Source of the DNA: Streptomyces noursei ATCC 11455
Lineage (GTDB): Bacteria > Actinomycetota > Actinomycetes > Streptomycetales > Streptomycetaceae
Direction of reading: 5' to 3'
Assembly: GCF_001704275.1 (NCBI RefSeq)
Contig: NZ_CP011533.1
Location: forward strand, 1,054,001-1,118,000
Length of the DNA: 64,000 bases
Positions within the stretch are counted from its first letter, which is position 1. Each line of letters starts with the position of its first letter. Below, one piece after another: positions 34,472 through 43,911 of this stretch. The position numbers were made by a program, and so were the translations under genes. The notes below the pieces were generated by a model. That model had not been told where the DNA came from. It saw only the letters and a program-made list of their open reading frames with translations, and searched no databases.

Positions 34472-34858
34472 CTATTTTTCCTTTGCTTCGGCCTGACCGT
34501 CGACCTGCGCCATCCGTAGGGCGTCACGGAGAGACCGTCGTTGTTCCGGCGCCATCATGCCGAAGAAGGCAACGAGTGCGGCGGCGGGATTGTCGCTGGT
34601 GGACCATGCCTCGTTCATGAGTGCGGCCGAGTAGGCGGCGCGAGTGGAGACCGCTTTGTATCGATAGGCGCGGCCTTCGGCTTCGCGGCGCACCCAGCCC
34701 TTCTGATGGAGGTTGTCCAATACGGTCATGACCGTGGTGTAGGCGATCGACCGCTCCTTCTGGAGATCCTCCAGAACTTCTCGAACAGTGACCGGGCGGT
34801 TCCACTCCCAGACCCGCGTCATCACCGCGTCTTCCAAATCTCCCAAGGGCCTTGGCAT
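34472..34858 (-). CDS. BlaI/MecI-family repressor
   Basis: A protein of 128 residues starting MPRPLGDLEDAVMTRVWEWN, with the winged helix in TVREVLEDLQKERSIAYTTV and MTVLDNLHQKGWVRREAEGR. The C-terminal dimerisation helix region follows. It is the usual length for BlaI. Such genes are normally paired with an M56 (BlaR/MecR) metallopeptidase; none is adjacent here, so it may act with a distant partner or be orphaned. Confidence 0.9.
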   Translation of the reverse strand: MPRPLGDLEDAVMTRVWEWNRPVTVREVLEDLQKERSIAYTTVMTVLDNLHQKGWVRREAEGRAYRYKAVSTRAAYSAALMNEAWSTSDNPAAALVAFFGMMAPEQRRSLRDALRMAQVDGQAEAKEK

Positions 34859-35057
34859 ACAAGAAGAATAGTGAGAGACACCGGAAATGCCGGCCATTTC
34901 CGCCCTGCATCCCCCGAAAAGAAGGTGTGGATGGGGGTGATGAATCCGGGCCGTCGCCCCCGCACAGCGCCTCAGCGATGCGGCTGATGCCGGACGGGAT
35001 GTCGGGCACGGTGCCGCGAGCGTACGGGTTCGCCTCGACGAATTACGGCACCGTGTC

Positions 35058-35370
35058 GATCACGAGCAGTGCACTCGTGCAGCAGCTGATGCCGGATTCA
35101 CGGGTGCTCGATGCCGAGAAGGTCGGTGAAACGCTCATGGACATCACGCCAGGGCTGCCCGGGGCGGACAGCTTTGCCCATGACTGTCCTGGTCGAGGAA
35201 TACTGGCGCGAGATCAGCACGGGCCTCGCCCAACATGCCGTTCCGGTACGGCACTTCGTCCTCCAGGCCGACCAAGACACCCTCCGCGGACGCGTCGAGG
35301 GGCCACTCCACACCACTCGCCCTTCCGTCTCGAACATCTTGAGCCCTACATGGACTCGGCCAGGGGCCCA
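35058..35370 (+). pseudogene. P-loop kinase-like protein, decayed
   Basis: Three pieces of one recognisable protein appear in order but in shifting frames: ALVQQLMPDSRVLDAEKVGE with TLMDITPGLPG (35068-35170), TVLVEEYWREISTGLAQHAV with PVRHFVLQADQDTLRGRVEG (35180-35300), and SPFRLEHLEPYMDSAR (35318-35370). The Walker A loop that should precede the first piece is missing. I infer loss of the 5' end plus at least two frame-changing deletions. Confidence 0.6.
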
Positions 35371-35408
35371 GCTCAGCCCGGCGCCGCGGGGTCGGCCACC
35401 CCGAAAAG

Positions 35409-36401
35409 TCACAGCCGCCGCGTAGCGGGTGGTTGTTCGGCGAATGCGGCGCGGTAGGCGCGCGGGCTGGTTGCCAGGCGGGACGCGAAGTGCTGGCGCA
35501 TGGTGATCTCGCTGCCGAATCCGGACCGGCGGGCGACCTCGGGCATGGGCAGGTCGGTGCGTTCGAGGAGCTTCTGGGCCGCCGCGATGCGGTGGTCGAC
35601 GAGCCAGCGGAGCGGGGTGGTACCGGTGGCTGCCGTGAAGTGCCGGGCGAAGGAGCGCGGCGACATCCCGGCGCGGGCGGCGAGCGCGGACACGGTCAGC
35701 GGCTCGTCGAGATGGGCCAGGGCGAAGGCGCGCACCTGGGCCAGGGCGTCCGCGTCGCGGTCGGCGTGCGGGGTGGGATGTTCGATGAATTGGGCCTGGG
35801 TGCCGGTCCGGAACGGTGCGGTGACCATGGAGCGGGCGACTGTCGCGGCCGCCTCCGCGCCGTGCGCGGTGCGCACCAGATGCAGACACAGGTCGATGCC
35901 GGCGGCGGTTCCGGCCGAGGTCCACAGAGTGCCGTCCTGGACGAACAAGGCGTCCGGTTCGACCCGCACCCGTGGGTGCCGGGCCCGCAGCAGGTCGGTC
36001 AGCGCCCAGTGGGTCAGCGCCCGACGGCCGTCCAGCAGTCCCGCCTGGGCGAGCGTGAAGGCGCCGCCGCACAGCGCGGCGATGGTGGTGCCCCGGGCAT
36101 GGGCGCGGCGCAGCGCCGCCAGGACCGGCTCGGGTGCCGGCGTGACGTGGTCGTCCAGGCCAGGCACGAGGATGAGCTCGGCGCGGGGGAGCCAGGCGAG
36201 GGTGCGGTCTGGTGTGAGCGCGAGCCCGCCGCGCATCGGTACCGGTTCGGGGCCCGCGGCCACCCGGCGCAACTCGAACGCGGGCACCCCGCGGTCGGTG
36301 CGGTCCGCCCCCCACACCTCGGTGATCACCGAGACGTCGAAGGCCCGGATGCCGGGAAAGGCGAGCAGGGCGATGCGATGGGCCGGCGCCGGTCGGGTCA
36401 T
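35409..36401 (-). CDS. GlxA-type AraC-family regulator
   Basis: A protein of 330 residues. An N-terminal DJ-1/PfpI-like domain (HRIALLAFPGIRAFDVSVIT, AALCGGAFTLAQAGLLDG) precedes an AraC HTH (TVSALAARAGMSPRSFARHF; PMPEVARRSGFGSEITMRQH). ATG 36401 is 74 bp from the divergent isochorismatase-like start, so it very likely controls that gene. Confidence 0.92.
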   Translation of the reverse strand: MTRPAPAHRIALLAFPGIRAFDVSVITEVWGADRTDRGVPAFELRRVAAGPEPVPMRGGLALTPDRTLAWLPRAELILVPGLDDHVTPAPEPVLAALRRAHARGTTIAALCGGAFTLAQAGLLDGRRALTHWALTDLLRARHPRVRVEPDALFVQDGTLWTSAGTAAGIDLCLHLVRTAHGAEAAATVARSMVTAPFRTGTQAQFIEHPTPHADRDADALAQVRAFALAHLDEPLTVSALAARAGMSPRSFARHFTAATGTTPLRWLVDHRIAAAQKLLERTDLPMPEVARRSGFGSEITMRQHFASRLATSPRAYRAAFAEQPPATRRL

Positions 36402-36475
36402 CCTGGCAGTAAACCATCGATCGCTGTCTTTCCTCCTTCTGTGGGCGGACCCGGCGGGACGGCAGGATCATGGGC

Positions 36476-37063
36476 ATGGAGATCACGCAGAACGCGGCGC
36501 TGGTAGTGGTGGACGTGCAGAAGGGCTTCGACGAGTCGGAGTTCTGGGGCCCGCGCAACAACCCGGCCGCCGACGAGAACATCGCCTCGCTGATCGCGGC
36601 CTGGCAGGGCACGGACCGGCCGGTCGTCTTCGTGCGGCACGACTCGAACGAACCCGGCTCGCCACTGCGGACCGGACATGAGGGAAACGACTTCAAGGAG
36701 TACGTCGAGGAGCGGCGCGGCAAGGGCGGCGGGCCGGAGCTGCTCGTCACCAAGTCCGTGAATTCGGCGTTCTACGGCACCCCCGACCTCGACGACTGGT
36801 TCAAGGCGGCGGGCATCACCCAGGTCGTACTGGCCGGCATCCAGACCAACATGTGCGTGGAGACCACCGCCCGCATGGGCGGCAACCTCGGCTACGACAT
36901 GCTGGTCGCCCTCGATGCCACCCACACCTTCGACCTGACCGGCCCGAACGGCTGGCATCTGACGGCCGACGAGCTGGCCCGGGCGAGTGCCGTCTCGCTG
37001 CACGGCGGACGCTTCGCCCGGGTGGTGACGACCGACGAGCTCATGGCCGCCGTCCGCCCCTGA
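36476..37063 (+). CDS. isochorismatase-family cysteine hydrolase
   Basis: A protein of 195 residues with the catalytic triad visible: Asp13 in LVVVDVQKGF, Lys93 in LLVTKSVNSAFYGT and Cys127 in GIQTNMCVETTAR. Family members act on isochorismate, nicotinamide, N-carbamoyl compounds or ureas. I cannot tell the substrate. ATG 36476 is favoured by AGGA eight bases upstream; ATG 36470 is the alternative. The divergent GlxA-type regulator is its probable controller. Confidence 0.9.
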   Translation: MEITQNAALVVVDVQKGFDESEFWGPRNNPAADENIASLIAAWQGTDRPVVFVRHDSNEPGSPLRTGHEGNDFKEYVEERRGKGGGPELLVTKSVNSAFYGTPDLDDWFKAAGITQVVLAGIQTNMCVETTARMGGNLGYDMLVALDATHTFDLTGPNGWHLTADELARASAVSLHGGRFARVVTTDELMAAVRP

Positions 37064-37171
37064 CCCCCTGCAACGGAACCGCCTGGGTCAGGGCCTCCCC
37101 CCTGGGTCTTCTGCGCGGCAAGCTCCGGTCCGCACGGCGGGCTCCAGTTCGCGCGACAGGCTCCAGTCGGC

Positions 37172-38590
37172 TCACGACGCCTCCGCACGTCCGCGCCCGG
37201 CCCGCGGCAGCGTCAGCGTCGCGCCGGCCGTCAGGACGAGCCCGGCCGCCGCGAGCAGCATGCTCCACCGCATGCCGGCCAGGAACGTGTCCGCCCCGGC
37301 CAGCAGCGCCCCGAAGACCGCCACCGAGATGGCCCCGCCGACCTGGCGGCCGGTGTTGAGCACGGCGGACGCGGTGCCCGCCCGGTCTGCGGGAACCGCG
37401 TCGAGCAGCATCGCGGTCAACGCCGGGACCGTCAGCGCCCCGCCGAGGCCGACCGGCACCATCAGCGCGGCCACCACCCACACGTTGGTGTGCGGTCCGA
37501 CGGTGAGCAGGGCCAACAGCCCGGCCGTCCCGACCAGTTGTCCCGCCACCATCGGCACCCGTGGACCGAACAGCGAGGCCAGTTTCGCCGAGGCCAGGTT
37601 CACCACGGCGACCAGTGCCGTCATCGGAATGAACATCAGGCCCGCGTGCAGGGCGGACTGACCACGTTCCTGCTGCAGATACAGGCTGAAGATGAACACC
37701 CCGCCGTAGTAGGCGGCGTTGAGCATGAAGCCGACCACCAAGGACACCGCGACCACCCGGGAGCGGAACAGCGGCAGCGGGAGCATCGGGTGCGAGCCCT
37801 TGGCCTGCGCGGCGAGGAAGGCGGCTGCCGCGCCCACGGCCACCAGCAGCGACACCACCACGGTCGGCCGACCGAAGCCCTTGTCGCCGCCCTCGATCAC
37901 GCCGTACGTCAGCGCGCCCATCGCGAGCACCGCCGTCACCTGCCCGACCACGTCAAGACGGGCGGGCAGCCGCGGGGAGGCGGGGACGCGGGTGAGCAGG
38001 GCGAGCGCCAGCAGTCCCGCCGGGAGGTTGACGAAGAAGATCCACCGCCAGCCCACGGATGCGGTGAGCGCCCCGCCGAGCACCGGCCCCGCCGCCACCG
38101 CGACCGCGCCACCCACGGTCCAGATGGCGATCGCCCGGGCCCGCTTCGCCTGGTCGGGAAAGCCCTGCCGGACCAGCGCCAGCGAGGCCGGCATCATCAC
38201 CGCCGCCGCACCCCCCTGCACCAGCCGCGCCGCCACCAGCACGCCGAGACCGGGCGCCAGTCCGCACGCGGCCGAGGCCAGCCCGAAGAGCACGAGGCCG
38301 CCGCCGTACGCCTGGCGTGCCCCGATCCGGTCGGACAGGGCGCCGGCGGAGAGCATCAGGGCGGCGAAGATCAGCGTGTATCCGTCCACCACCCACTGCA
38401 GGCCGGACATGCCGCCGCCGAGACTGCGGCCGATGTCGGGCAGTGCAACGGTGACGATCAAAGCGTCCAGTGATATCAGGAAGAAGCCCAGCAGGGCGGC
38501 GCCGAGCACCGTGGAGGATCCGCCCCGGGCCGCGTGCGGAGCCGCGGCCCCAGCTCCGGAACCCGGGGATGACTTGAGCAGGGATTTCAT
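37172..38590 (-). CDS. MFS exporter, DHA2-like (14-span)
   Basis: A protein of 472 residues with about fourteen hydrophobic segments. Motif A is in LSDRIGARQAYGGG, and the motif C-like GPVLGGALTASVGWRWIFFV is diagnostic of drug:H+ antiporters. The cytoplasmic start is Ser/Ala-rich. ATG 38590 has AGGAG about eight bases upstream. It lies 220 bp downstream of an SDR gene on the same strand and may be expressed with it; the LysR gene beyond is a likely regulator. Substrate unknown. Confidence 0.93.
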   Translation of the reverse strand: MKSLLKSSPGSGAGAAAPHAARGGSSTVLGAALLGFFLISLDALIVTVALPDIGRSLGGGMSGLQWVVDGYTLIFAALMLSAGALSDRIGARQAYGGGLVLFGLASAACGLAPGLGVLVAARLVQGGAAAVMMPASLALVRQGFPDQAKRARAIAIWTVGGAVAVAAGPVLGGALTASVGWRWIFFVNLPAGLLALALLTRVPASPRLPARLDVVGQVTAVLAMGALTYGVIEGGDKGFGRPTVVVSLLVAVGAAAAFLAAQAKGSHPMLPLPLFRSRVVAVSLVVGFMLNAAYYGGVFIFSLYLQQERGQSALHAGLMFIPMTALVAVVNLASAKLASLFGPRVPMVAGQLVGTAGLLALLTVGPHTNVWVVAALMVPVGLGGALTVPALTAMLLDAVPADRAGTASAVLNTGRQVGGAISVAVFGALLAGADTFLAGMRWSMLLAAAGLVLTAGATLTLPRAGRGRAEAS

Positions 38591-38751
38591 CAAGGCGCTC
38601 CTGAGACGTTCTTGAAGGTGTGTGATCGAGACGAGGGGGCAGAGGCACCCCTTGGCGGGCCGGCTGGTAGCGGGAGCAGCCTGGCGCGCTGAGGTGAGCG
38701 GACGCCGGCGGCGAGAGTCCCGCCGCCCGACGTACCGCTACATGCCTGGCA

Positions 38752-38780
38752 TACCTGCTACCTGCTACCTGCTACCTGCC
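38752..38780. repeat. 7-bp tandem repeat (ctgctac)
   Basis: Four consecutive copies of acctgct lie between the SDR and MFS genes. Confidence 0.6.
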
Positions 38781-38809
38781 GACTGTGTGGGCAGGCCCCT
38801 GTTGCCGTG

Positions 38810-39655
38810 TCACTGCGTGTCGAAGTCCGTCCCGCGAGAGACCTTCTCCCACGTGGCGAGTTCGGCCCGCACCGCGTCCAGGTGCCCGACGAGGGAGTCC
38901 ACCGCATCACCGCCGAGGGCGAGCCTCAGTGGGGTGTTCTCGGCGTCCAGGGCCAGTCGGATCGCCGCCGCGGCCTTCGCCGGGTCCCCGGGCTGCGTGC
39001 CGTCGCCGCCCTGCACCGCCTTCCGGGTGGCACCGACCTTCTCCGCGTACGCCGGGTGCTCCTCGGAGAAGTAGGCCGCGCCCGTGCCGAACAGGTTGGT
39101 GCGGAAGGCACCGGGCTCCACGATCAGCACCTTGATGCCGAACGGCGCCACCTCGTCGGCCAGCCCCTCAGACAGCTGCTCCAACGCCGCCTTGGTCGCG
39201 CTGTACGCGGAGAACCCGGCGAAGGACAGCTGCCCGCCGAAACTGCTGATGTTCACGATCGAACCGCTGCCCCGCTCCCGCATCTGCGGCAACAGCGCCC
39301 GGGTCAGCCGCGCCGGGCCGAACACGTGCAGCTCAAACAGGTCGCGCAGCTCCCGGTCGGTGGTCTCCTCGAACGCCCCGACCTGTGTGCGCCCGGCGTT
39401 GTTCACCAGCACGTCCACCCGGCCGTAGCGAGCCAGAACGTCGGCGGCCAGCACGTCGATCCGCTCGCCGTCCGTGACGTCGAGTGCGATCGCTTCCACC
39501 CGGTCAGGGTGCGCGGCGACCAGGTCGGCCAGTGCCTCGGGCCGTCGGGCCGTGCCGACCACCGTGTCACCGGCGGCGACCGCGGCCTCGGCGATGGCCC
39601 GCCCGAAACCGCTGCTCGCACCGGTGACCAGCCAGACCTTGCCGTTCTCGGTCAT
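38810..39655 (-). CDS. short-chain dehydrogenase/reductase (SDR)
   Basis: A protein of 281 residues. The TGASSGFG cofactor loop is near residue 11, LVNNAGRTQVGAFEE and NISSFGG follow, and the catalytic pair is in FSAYSATKAALEQLSEGL. The C-terminus matches the oxidoreductase subgroup often controlled by a divergent LysR. ATG 39655 is 108 bp from the LysR start. Substrate unknown; LysR binds between the two in similar pairs (established for LysR regulators in general). Confidence 0.92.
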   Translation of the reverse strand: MTENGKVWLVTGASSGFGRAIAEAAVAAGDTVVGTARRPEALADLVAAHPDRVEAIALDVTDGERIDVLAADVLARYGRVDVLVNNAGRTQVGAFEETTDRELRDLFELHVFGPARLTRALLPQMRERGSGSIVNISSFGGQLSFAGFSAYSATKAALEQLSEGLADEVAPFGIKVLIVEPGAFRTNLFGTGAAYFSEEHPAYAEKVGATRKAVQGGDGTQPGDPAKAAAAIRLALDAENTPLRLALGGDAVDSLVGHLDAVRAELATWEKVSRGTDFDTQ

Positions 39656-39763
39656 CTCTTCGTCTCCCTCATCAACCGCAGTTCGGGATTTCCCCGCCGA
39701 CGACCTCCATCCTTCGCCGAGATCCGGGGCCACGTCCAAGACCTGTTGTGATAGCCATGAGTT

Positions 39764-40696
39764 ATGGATGTCCATGGACGCGATCTGCGCTACTTCGCCG
39801 CGGTCGCCGAGGAGTTGAACTTCACGCGAGCCGCCGAGCGGCTGTTCGTCTCCCAGCCCGCGCTCAGCAAACAGATCCGGATGCTGGAGAAGCAGGTCGG
39901 CGCGGATCTGTTCCACCGCGACCGACGGGCGGTGCGGTTGACCGTGGTGGGGACAGCCCTGCTGCCGCACGCCCGCGGGATGTTGGCCGCATGGGAGGCC
40001 GCCGAGGCGGCGGTGGAGGAGGCGAAGGCCGCCGGGCTGCACACCCTGGTGATCGGCATGTCGACCAGCCCGGGCCGCGGACTTCTGCCCGCCTTGCGTA
40101 CCCGGCTGGTCTCCCGGCATCCGCATGCACGGCCCGTCCTCCGGCAGGTCAACTGGGCTGATCCCAGTGCCGGGTTGGCGGACGGATCCAGCGATGTCGC
40201 CTTCGTCTGGCTGCCGCTTCCGGACGGCGACCGCTACCGGTATGCGGTGGTGGCCCAGGAGCCCCGCCTCGTGGCACTGCCGCAGGGACACCCCCTGGCG
40301 GCACGGGCCGCAGCGGACAGCGAGGGGGCGGTGGACTTCACCGATCTCCTCGACGAGCCGTTCCTCGCGCTCCCGCCCGAGGCTGGTCCGCTACGGGACT
40401 ACTGGCTGGCCCTGGATGCCCGGGACGATCGCGCGCCGCGGATCGGCGGGGTGGTGGGCAGCGCCGAAGAGACCCACGAGGCGGTCGCCAACGGCCAGGG
40501 CGTGGCGCTTCTGGCCACCGGCAACGCCTCGCTGGTCGTCCGGGACGAGGTGATCGCCGTGCCGGTCCGGGGCATCTCCCCCTCCCGTCTGGCGGTAGCC
40601 GCCCGTCGGGACGACGAACGGCCCTTGGTGGTGGCCTACCTGGCCGCGGCGGCAAAGGTGGCAGCCGGCACCTCCCGAACCGAACCGCCCCCGTGA
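39764..40696 (+). CDS. LysR-family transcriptional regulator
   Basis: A protein of 310 residues from ATG 39764. The HTH is DLRYFAAVAEELNFTRAAER with LFVSQPALSKQIRMLEKQVG. The effector domain contains VIGMSTSPGRGLLPALRTRL and a typical LysR C-lobe. It is divergent from the SDR (and beyond it the MFS) genes and likely their activator. Confidence 0.94.
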   Translation: MDVHGRDLRYFAAVAEELNFTRAAERLFVSQPALSKQIRMLEKQVGADLFHRDRRAVRLTVVGTALLPHARGMLAAWEAAEAAVEEAKAAGLHTLVIGMSTSPGRGLLPALRTRLVSRHPHARPVLRQVNWADPSAGLADGSSDVAFVWLPLPDGDRYRYAVVAQEPRLVALPQGHPLAARAAADSEGAVDFTDLLDEPFLALPPEAGPLRDYWLALDARDDRAPRIGGVVGSAEETHEAVANGQGVALLATGNASLVVRDEVIAVPVRGISPSRLAVAARRDDERPLVVAYLAAAAKVAAGTSRTEPPP

Positions 40697-41068
40697 CACT
40701 CCGCGCAGCCGTTCCGCCGCGTCGCCCTCCATCACGTCACCACCTGACCGCCAGACCGGACCTCCGGACCGCCGCATCGCCAGGCCGGCCGACCCACAGT
40801 CCGGCTGTCCTGTCCAGCTCACCGGCTGGGCCTGATGGCGCCCCTGAGCTGGGCCTTTCCCCAACTCAGAATCCCAACAGCGCTGGTTACCAACCTTGAC
40901 GCTACGACCACCATGGCTGGACCTGCGGGCCGTTCCTGGCCGCTGTGCCCGTCAGCGCCCGTTCTGGATCGCTGCCGTGTGCCTGATCGGCGGGGACTTC
41001 ACCACCGGCCCCCTCACACGAGCTACCCACCACTCCCTCTGCCGGCGACGGCCGCCCCGCTCCAGCGC
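40697..41068. other. intergenic region between convergent genes
   Basis: A short frame around 40905-41030 contains a hydrophobic patch (FWIAAVCLIGGDFTTGPL) that might be a remnant, but there is no start, ribosome site or recognisable family. Confidence 0.35.
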
Positions 41069-41587
41069 TCAGCGGAGTTCGCGGATACCGCTCACCAGAC
41101 AGGCCGCACCGATCGCTCCGGTGACCAGCGCGCCGAGGACAGCGCCGACCTGTCCCCAGTCAACCGCCGTCGTGATCGCGGCGACCCCCAGGAACAGCAC
41201 CCCCAGACCGATGAGCAATCGTCCCGGCGAGTTGCTGCCGCCCGACGGGCCCACCGGGGCACCCACCATCACCGTGACCGGCTCGGCCGCCCCGTCCGGG
41301 TTCCGCACCGGCACTGGCACCTGCTGGCGCCCCTTCCCCCGAGGCCGGTACACCCGCCCACTGTGCCGTGCCAGTACCACCGGCCCCTGACTCCCGTCAG
41401 CCTCGACGTCGCCCGGTCGCTGCGCTGTCGCCGGGTCCCGATCCTCGGCGCTCAGCTCGTGGAGCTCCTGCAGCATCGCCCGACGGGCGGCCTCGGAACT
41501 GCCGTAGCTGTACTTCGAGCCGACCCCCTTCGCCGAGCTCTTGCCGTGACCGAAGTGCATGACTATTACGTACGCCCATTTCGCCAT
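41069..41587 (-). CDS. hypothetical protein with two C-terminal membrane spans
   Basis: A protein of 172 residues. The soluble N-terminal half (MAKWAYVIVMHFGHGKSSAK, GSKYSYGSSEAARRAMLQEL) is followed by an Arg/Pro linker and two hydrophobic helices at the end (LLIGLGVLFLGVAAITTA; AVLGALVTGAIGAACLVSGI). ATG 41587 is chosen over starts further upstream. The family is not recognised. Confidence 0.6.
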   Translation of the reverse strand: MAKWAYVIVMHFGHGKSSAKGVGSKYSYGSSEAARRAMLQELHELSAEDRDPATAQRPGDVEADGSQGPVVLARHSGRVYRPRGKGRQQVPVPVRNPDGAAEPVTVMVGAPVGPSGGSNSPGRLLIGLGVLFLGVAAITTAVDWGQVGAVLGALVTGAIGAACLVSGIRELR

Positions 41588-41702
41588 GGCAGACAGACTA
41601 TGCACCGCCCGATCGGCGTTGCCCGGGAAACCCCTGGCCGCCGAAGCGGGCCTTGGTGTCGTCGAGCATCGTCCTCGCGCTGCCACACCGGTTGTCGCCC
41701 CA

Positions 41703-42188
41703 CTACCACTTGATGCGCAACAAATCGGGCCGCTCGACCCAGAACTGGCCCGAGTACACCACATCCGGGGGTGTCCCCACTTCCAGCCTGTACAGGCCCT
41801 CCGTCAGATCGTCAGGGACAGTCCACTCGTAGCTGCCACTCTGGGCGTCAACGTCCTCGGCGACGGTCGTCACCGGCTGTGGGCCATCATCCGACTCCGT
41901 CACCAAGACGATCTGACTGATGGTTTGGACCCTGGGATTGGTCCAGGCAATCGTCATCTGGGATCCGGCGCGGTAGATGTCGCCCTTCAGAGGGGAAGTC
42001 AGGCTGACAACGTCCGAACCGACGCTCGTGGACGCGCCCGGGGCCGGGTGAACGTCCGCTGCCGCGGCGTCGGCTCCGGTGCTGACGCTCATCGAGGCAG
42101 CCAGCGCGGCGGACACAACGACGTGCCTGAGAGCGCCCATGGGGTGGCAGCGACGCTGGCGGGAACTTGCTGCTGAGGTACTCGTCAC
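41703..42188 (-). CDS. secreted Kre9/KNH-like domain protein
   Basis: A protein of 161 residues from GTG 42188 (ATG 42140 is an alternative start). A signal peptide (ALRHVVVSAALAASMSVSTG, ADAAAA) precedes a beta-sandwich-like domain: SLTSPLKGDIYRAGSQMTIA, WTNPRVQTISQIVLVTES, GSYEWTVPDDLTEGLYRLEV. This resembles the N-terminal domain of yeast Kre9 and its bacterial relatives, often cell-surface. The enzymatic role is unknown. Confidence 0.7.
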   Translation of the reverse strand: MTSTSAASSRQRRCHPMGALRHVVVSAALAASMSVSTGADAAAADVHPAPGASTSVGSDVVSLTSPLKGDIYRAGSQMTIAWTNPRVQTISQIVLVTESDDGPQPVTTVAEDVDAQSGSYEWTVPDDLTEGLYRLEVGTPPDVVYSGQFWVERPDLLRIKW

Positions 42189-42344
42189 ACAGTCAATCTG
42201 TCCCGCGTGACCGCTTCTGCCCCATGAGGCGGGTTCCGGTCACCGTAAAGAAGGACGACGAAGAGCCCACGCCAACATGCCAGGCGGCAGCCGCGACGAC
42301 CACTCACCCGCGCGCGCCGCCATGCTCCGCCGACCGGTACGTGT

Positions 42345-43295
42345 CTACTCGACGGACGTCCGCGCGGCGGCTCCGGCACGGATCCGCTGACGCAGGAAGA
42401 GGGCGGCACGGTCCAGTGCCTCGTCCGCCTCGTCGAGGACGCCGGCGAACGACTGGAACACGTGCGGCACGTTGGCGGTGACGTCGAGGATGACGTCCAC
42501 GCCCGCCGCGCTCGCCCGTGCGGCCAGGCGGGTGGAGTCGTCCAACAGCACCTCGTTGGAACCCACTTGGATGAGCATCGGGGGAAGGCCGGTCAGGTCG
42601 GCGTGGACGGCCGGACTCAGCAGGGGCTGGCGCGGGTCGGCTCCGGCGAGGTACATGGCTCCGGTGCGTTCGAGGGCGGCGCGGGTGAAGATCGGGTCGA
42701 TGCCTTCCTTGGTGTCCATGCTGTCGCCGGTCCGGGTCGCGTCGGCGCCCGGGGAGAAGGCCAGGATCGCAGCGGGCAGCGGGAGGCCCGCGTCCCGGGC
42801 GGCGAGGCAGGTGGTGACGACGAGGCCGCCGCCGGCGGAGTCCCCCGCGAAGACGATGGCCGAGGGGTCCTCGCCGCGGTCGAGGAGGGCCCGGTAGGCG
42901 CTCAGGGTGTCCTCGATCGCGGCCGGGAAGGGGTGCTCGGGGGCGAGCCGGTAGTCCAGCGAGTACGCCCCGAGGCCGGTCCTGGCCACGAGGTTCCCGG
43001 TCAGCGAGAGGGCGGTCTCGGGCGAGCCGAAGACCCAGCCGCCGCCGTGGAAGTACAGGATCGTCCCGGCGTCGGGGCCACCGTCCGACCCGCGGCCCGA
43101 TTCCCCCGTCGGCTCGACGCGCAGCGCGGGCCGGTCACCGAGCGTCGTCGGCGCGGTGCGGATGCTGCTGCGGGGCACGATCATCCGGGCCATCAACTGC
43201 CTGAATCCGGCCCGGATCTCCTCGACCGACCGGGGCCCCTCGGGGCCCGGCTGCCGCAGGATCTCGTCGACCCGGATGCGCTGTTCCCTGCTCAT
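42345..43295 (-). CDS. alpha/beta hydrolase of the hormone-sensitive-lipase family
   Basis: A protein of 316 residues. The HGGGW oxyanion-hole motif is in ILYFHGGGWVFGSPETA, the nucleophile elbow is GDSAGGG in AIVFAGDSAGGGLVVT, and the C-terminal catalytic His is in DVTANVPHVFQSFAG. LDYRLAPEHPFPAAIED is a hallmark of the HSL family. ATG 43295 has GGGAG six bases upstream. It is divergent from a MarR gene with only 43 bp between the starts, so MarR is its probable repressor. Confidence 0.93.
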   Translation of the reverse strand: MSREQRIRVDEILRQPGPEGPRSVEEIRAGFRQLMARMIVPRSSIRTAPTTLGDRPALRVEPTGESGRGSDGGPDAGTILYFHGGGWVFGSPETALSLTGNLVARTGLGAYSLDYRLAPEHPFPAAIEDTLSAYRALLDRGEDPSAIVFAGDSAGGGLVVTTCLAARDAGLPLPAAILAFSPGADATRTGDSMDTKEGIDPIFTRAALERTGAMYLAGADPRQPLLSPAVHADLTGLPPMLIQVGSNEVLLDDSTRLAARASAAGVDVILDVTANVPHVFQSFAGVLDEADEALDRAALFLRQRIRAGAAARTSVE

Positions 43296-43311
43296 GGACA
43301 CACTCCCGTCA

Positions 43312-43322
43312 GAAGTATCTTC
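43312..43322. promoter_or_regulatory. gaag-tat-cttc operator candidate
   Basis: A small perfect inverted repeat in the 43-bp gap between the esterase and MarR starts. A TACACT -10-like box at 43325-43330 ends eight bases before the MarR GTG, so the MarR mRNA may be leaderless. Confidence 0.45.
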
Positions 43323-43338
43323 CTGTACACTATATGCC

Positions 43339-43821
43339 GTGGAATATACATCGAGCGGAGACCGCGCCGCAGCCGACTTCTCCGAGCTGTTCGCCGACCT
43401 GGTCCGATGCGAGACGCGTCTGTACAACGCCCTCAACGACCGTCTCCGCGAGCGGCACGGGATCGTCACCTCGCAGTACGAGTTCCTGAGCTACCTGCGC
43501 GGCCACCCCGGGTGCCGGGTGGCGGACCTCGCCGCCGAGTTCGCCATCGGCGTCGGGGCGACCAGCAAGGGCATCGACCGCCTGGAGAAGCAGGGGTGGG
43601 CCGCCCGCAGGCCGAACCCGGCGGACCGCCGGTCCTCGCTGCTGGCCCTGACCGACGACGGCGCGCGACTCGTCGAGGAAGCGGAGCAGACCTTCACGAG
43701 CGGCCTGGCCGAACTGCTCGGCGGCACCCTGGACGCCCCCTCGCTGTCAGCAGTCACGCGGGCCCTCTCGACCCTGCGCTCCGCGCTCGAACACGACCAG
43801 GTCGGCACACCCACCGGCTGA
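43339..43821 (+). CDS. MarR-family transcriptional regulator
   Basis: A protein of 160 residues from GTG 43339. The winged helix is VTSQYEFLSYLRGHPGCRVA, DLAAEFAIGVGATSKGIDRL, then ARRPNPADRRSSLLALTDDG. There is no room for a ribosome site after the likely -10 box, so a leaderless transcript is probable. It controls the divergent esterase gene in all likelihood. Confidence 0.9.
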   Translation: MEYTSSGDRAAADFSELFADLVRCETRLYNALNDRLRERHGIVTSQYEFLSYLRGHPGCRVADLAAEFAIGVGATSKGIDRLEKQGWAARRPNPADRRSSLLALTDDGARLVEEAEQTFTSGLAELLGGTLDAPSLSAVTRALSTLRSALEHDQVGTPTG

Positions 43822-43911
43822 CCAGCTGACCGGCGCCCCGATGGGAAGTGCAGGGGTGCCGGGCGGACAGCAGCAAACCGTCCGAGGCTCGGGAGTGGTC
43901 GGTCTTCGCGC

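Noticed and set aside
34472..34858. BlaI repressor as part of a beta-lactam resistance locus
   Set aside because: No BlaR-type peptidase or beta-lactamase gene is present in the window.
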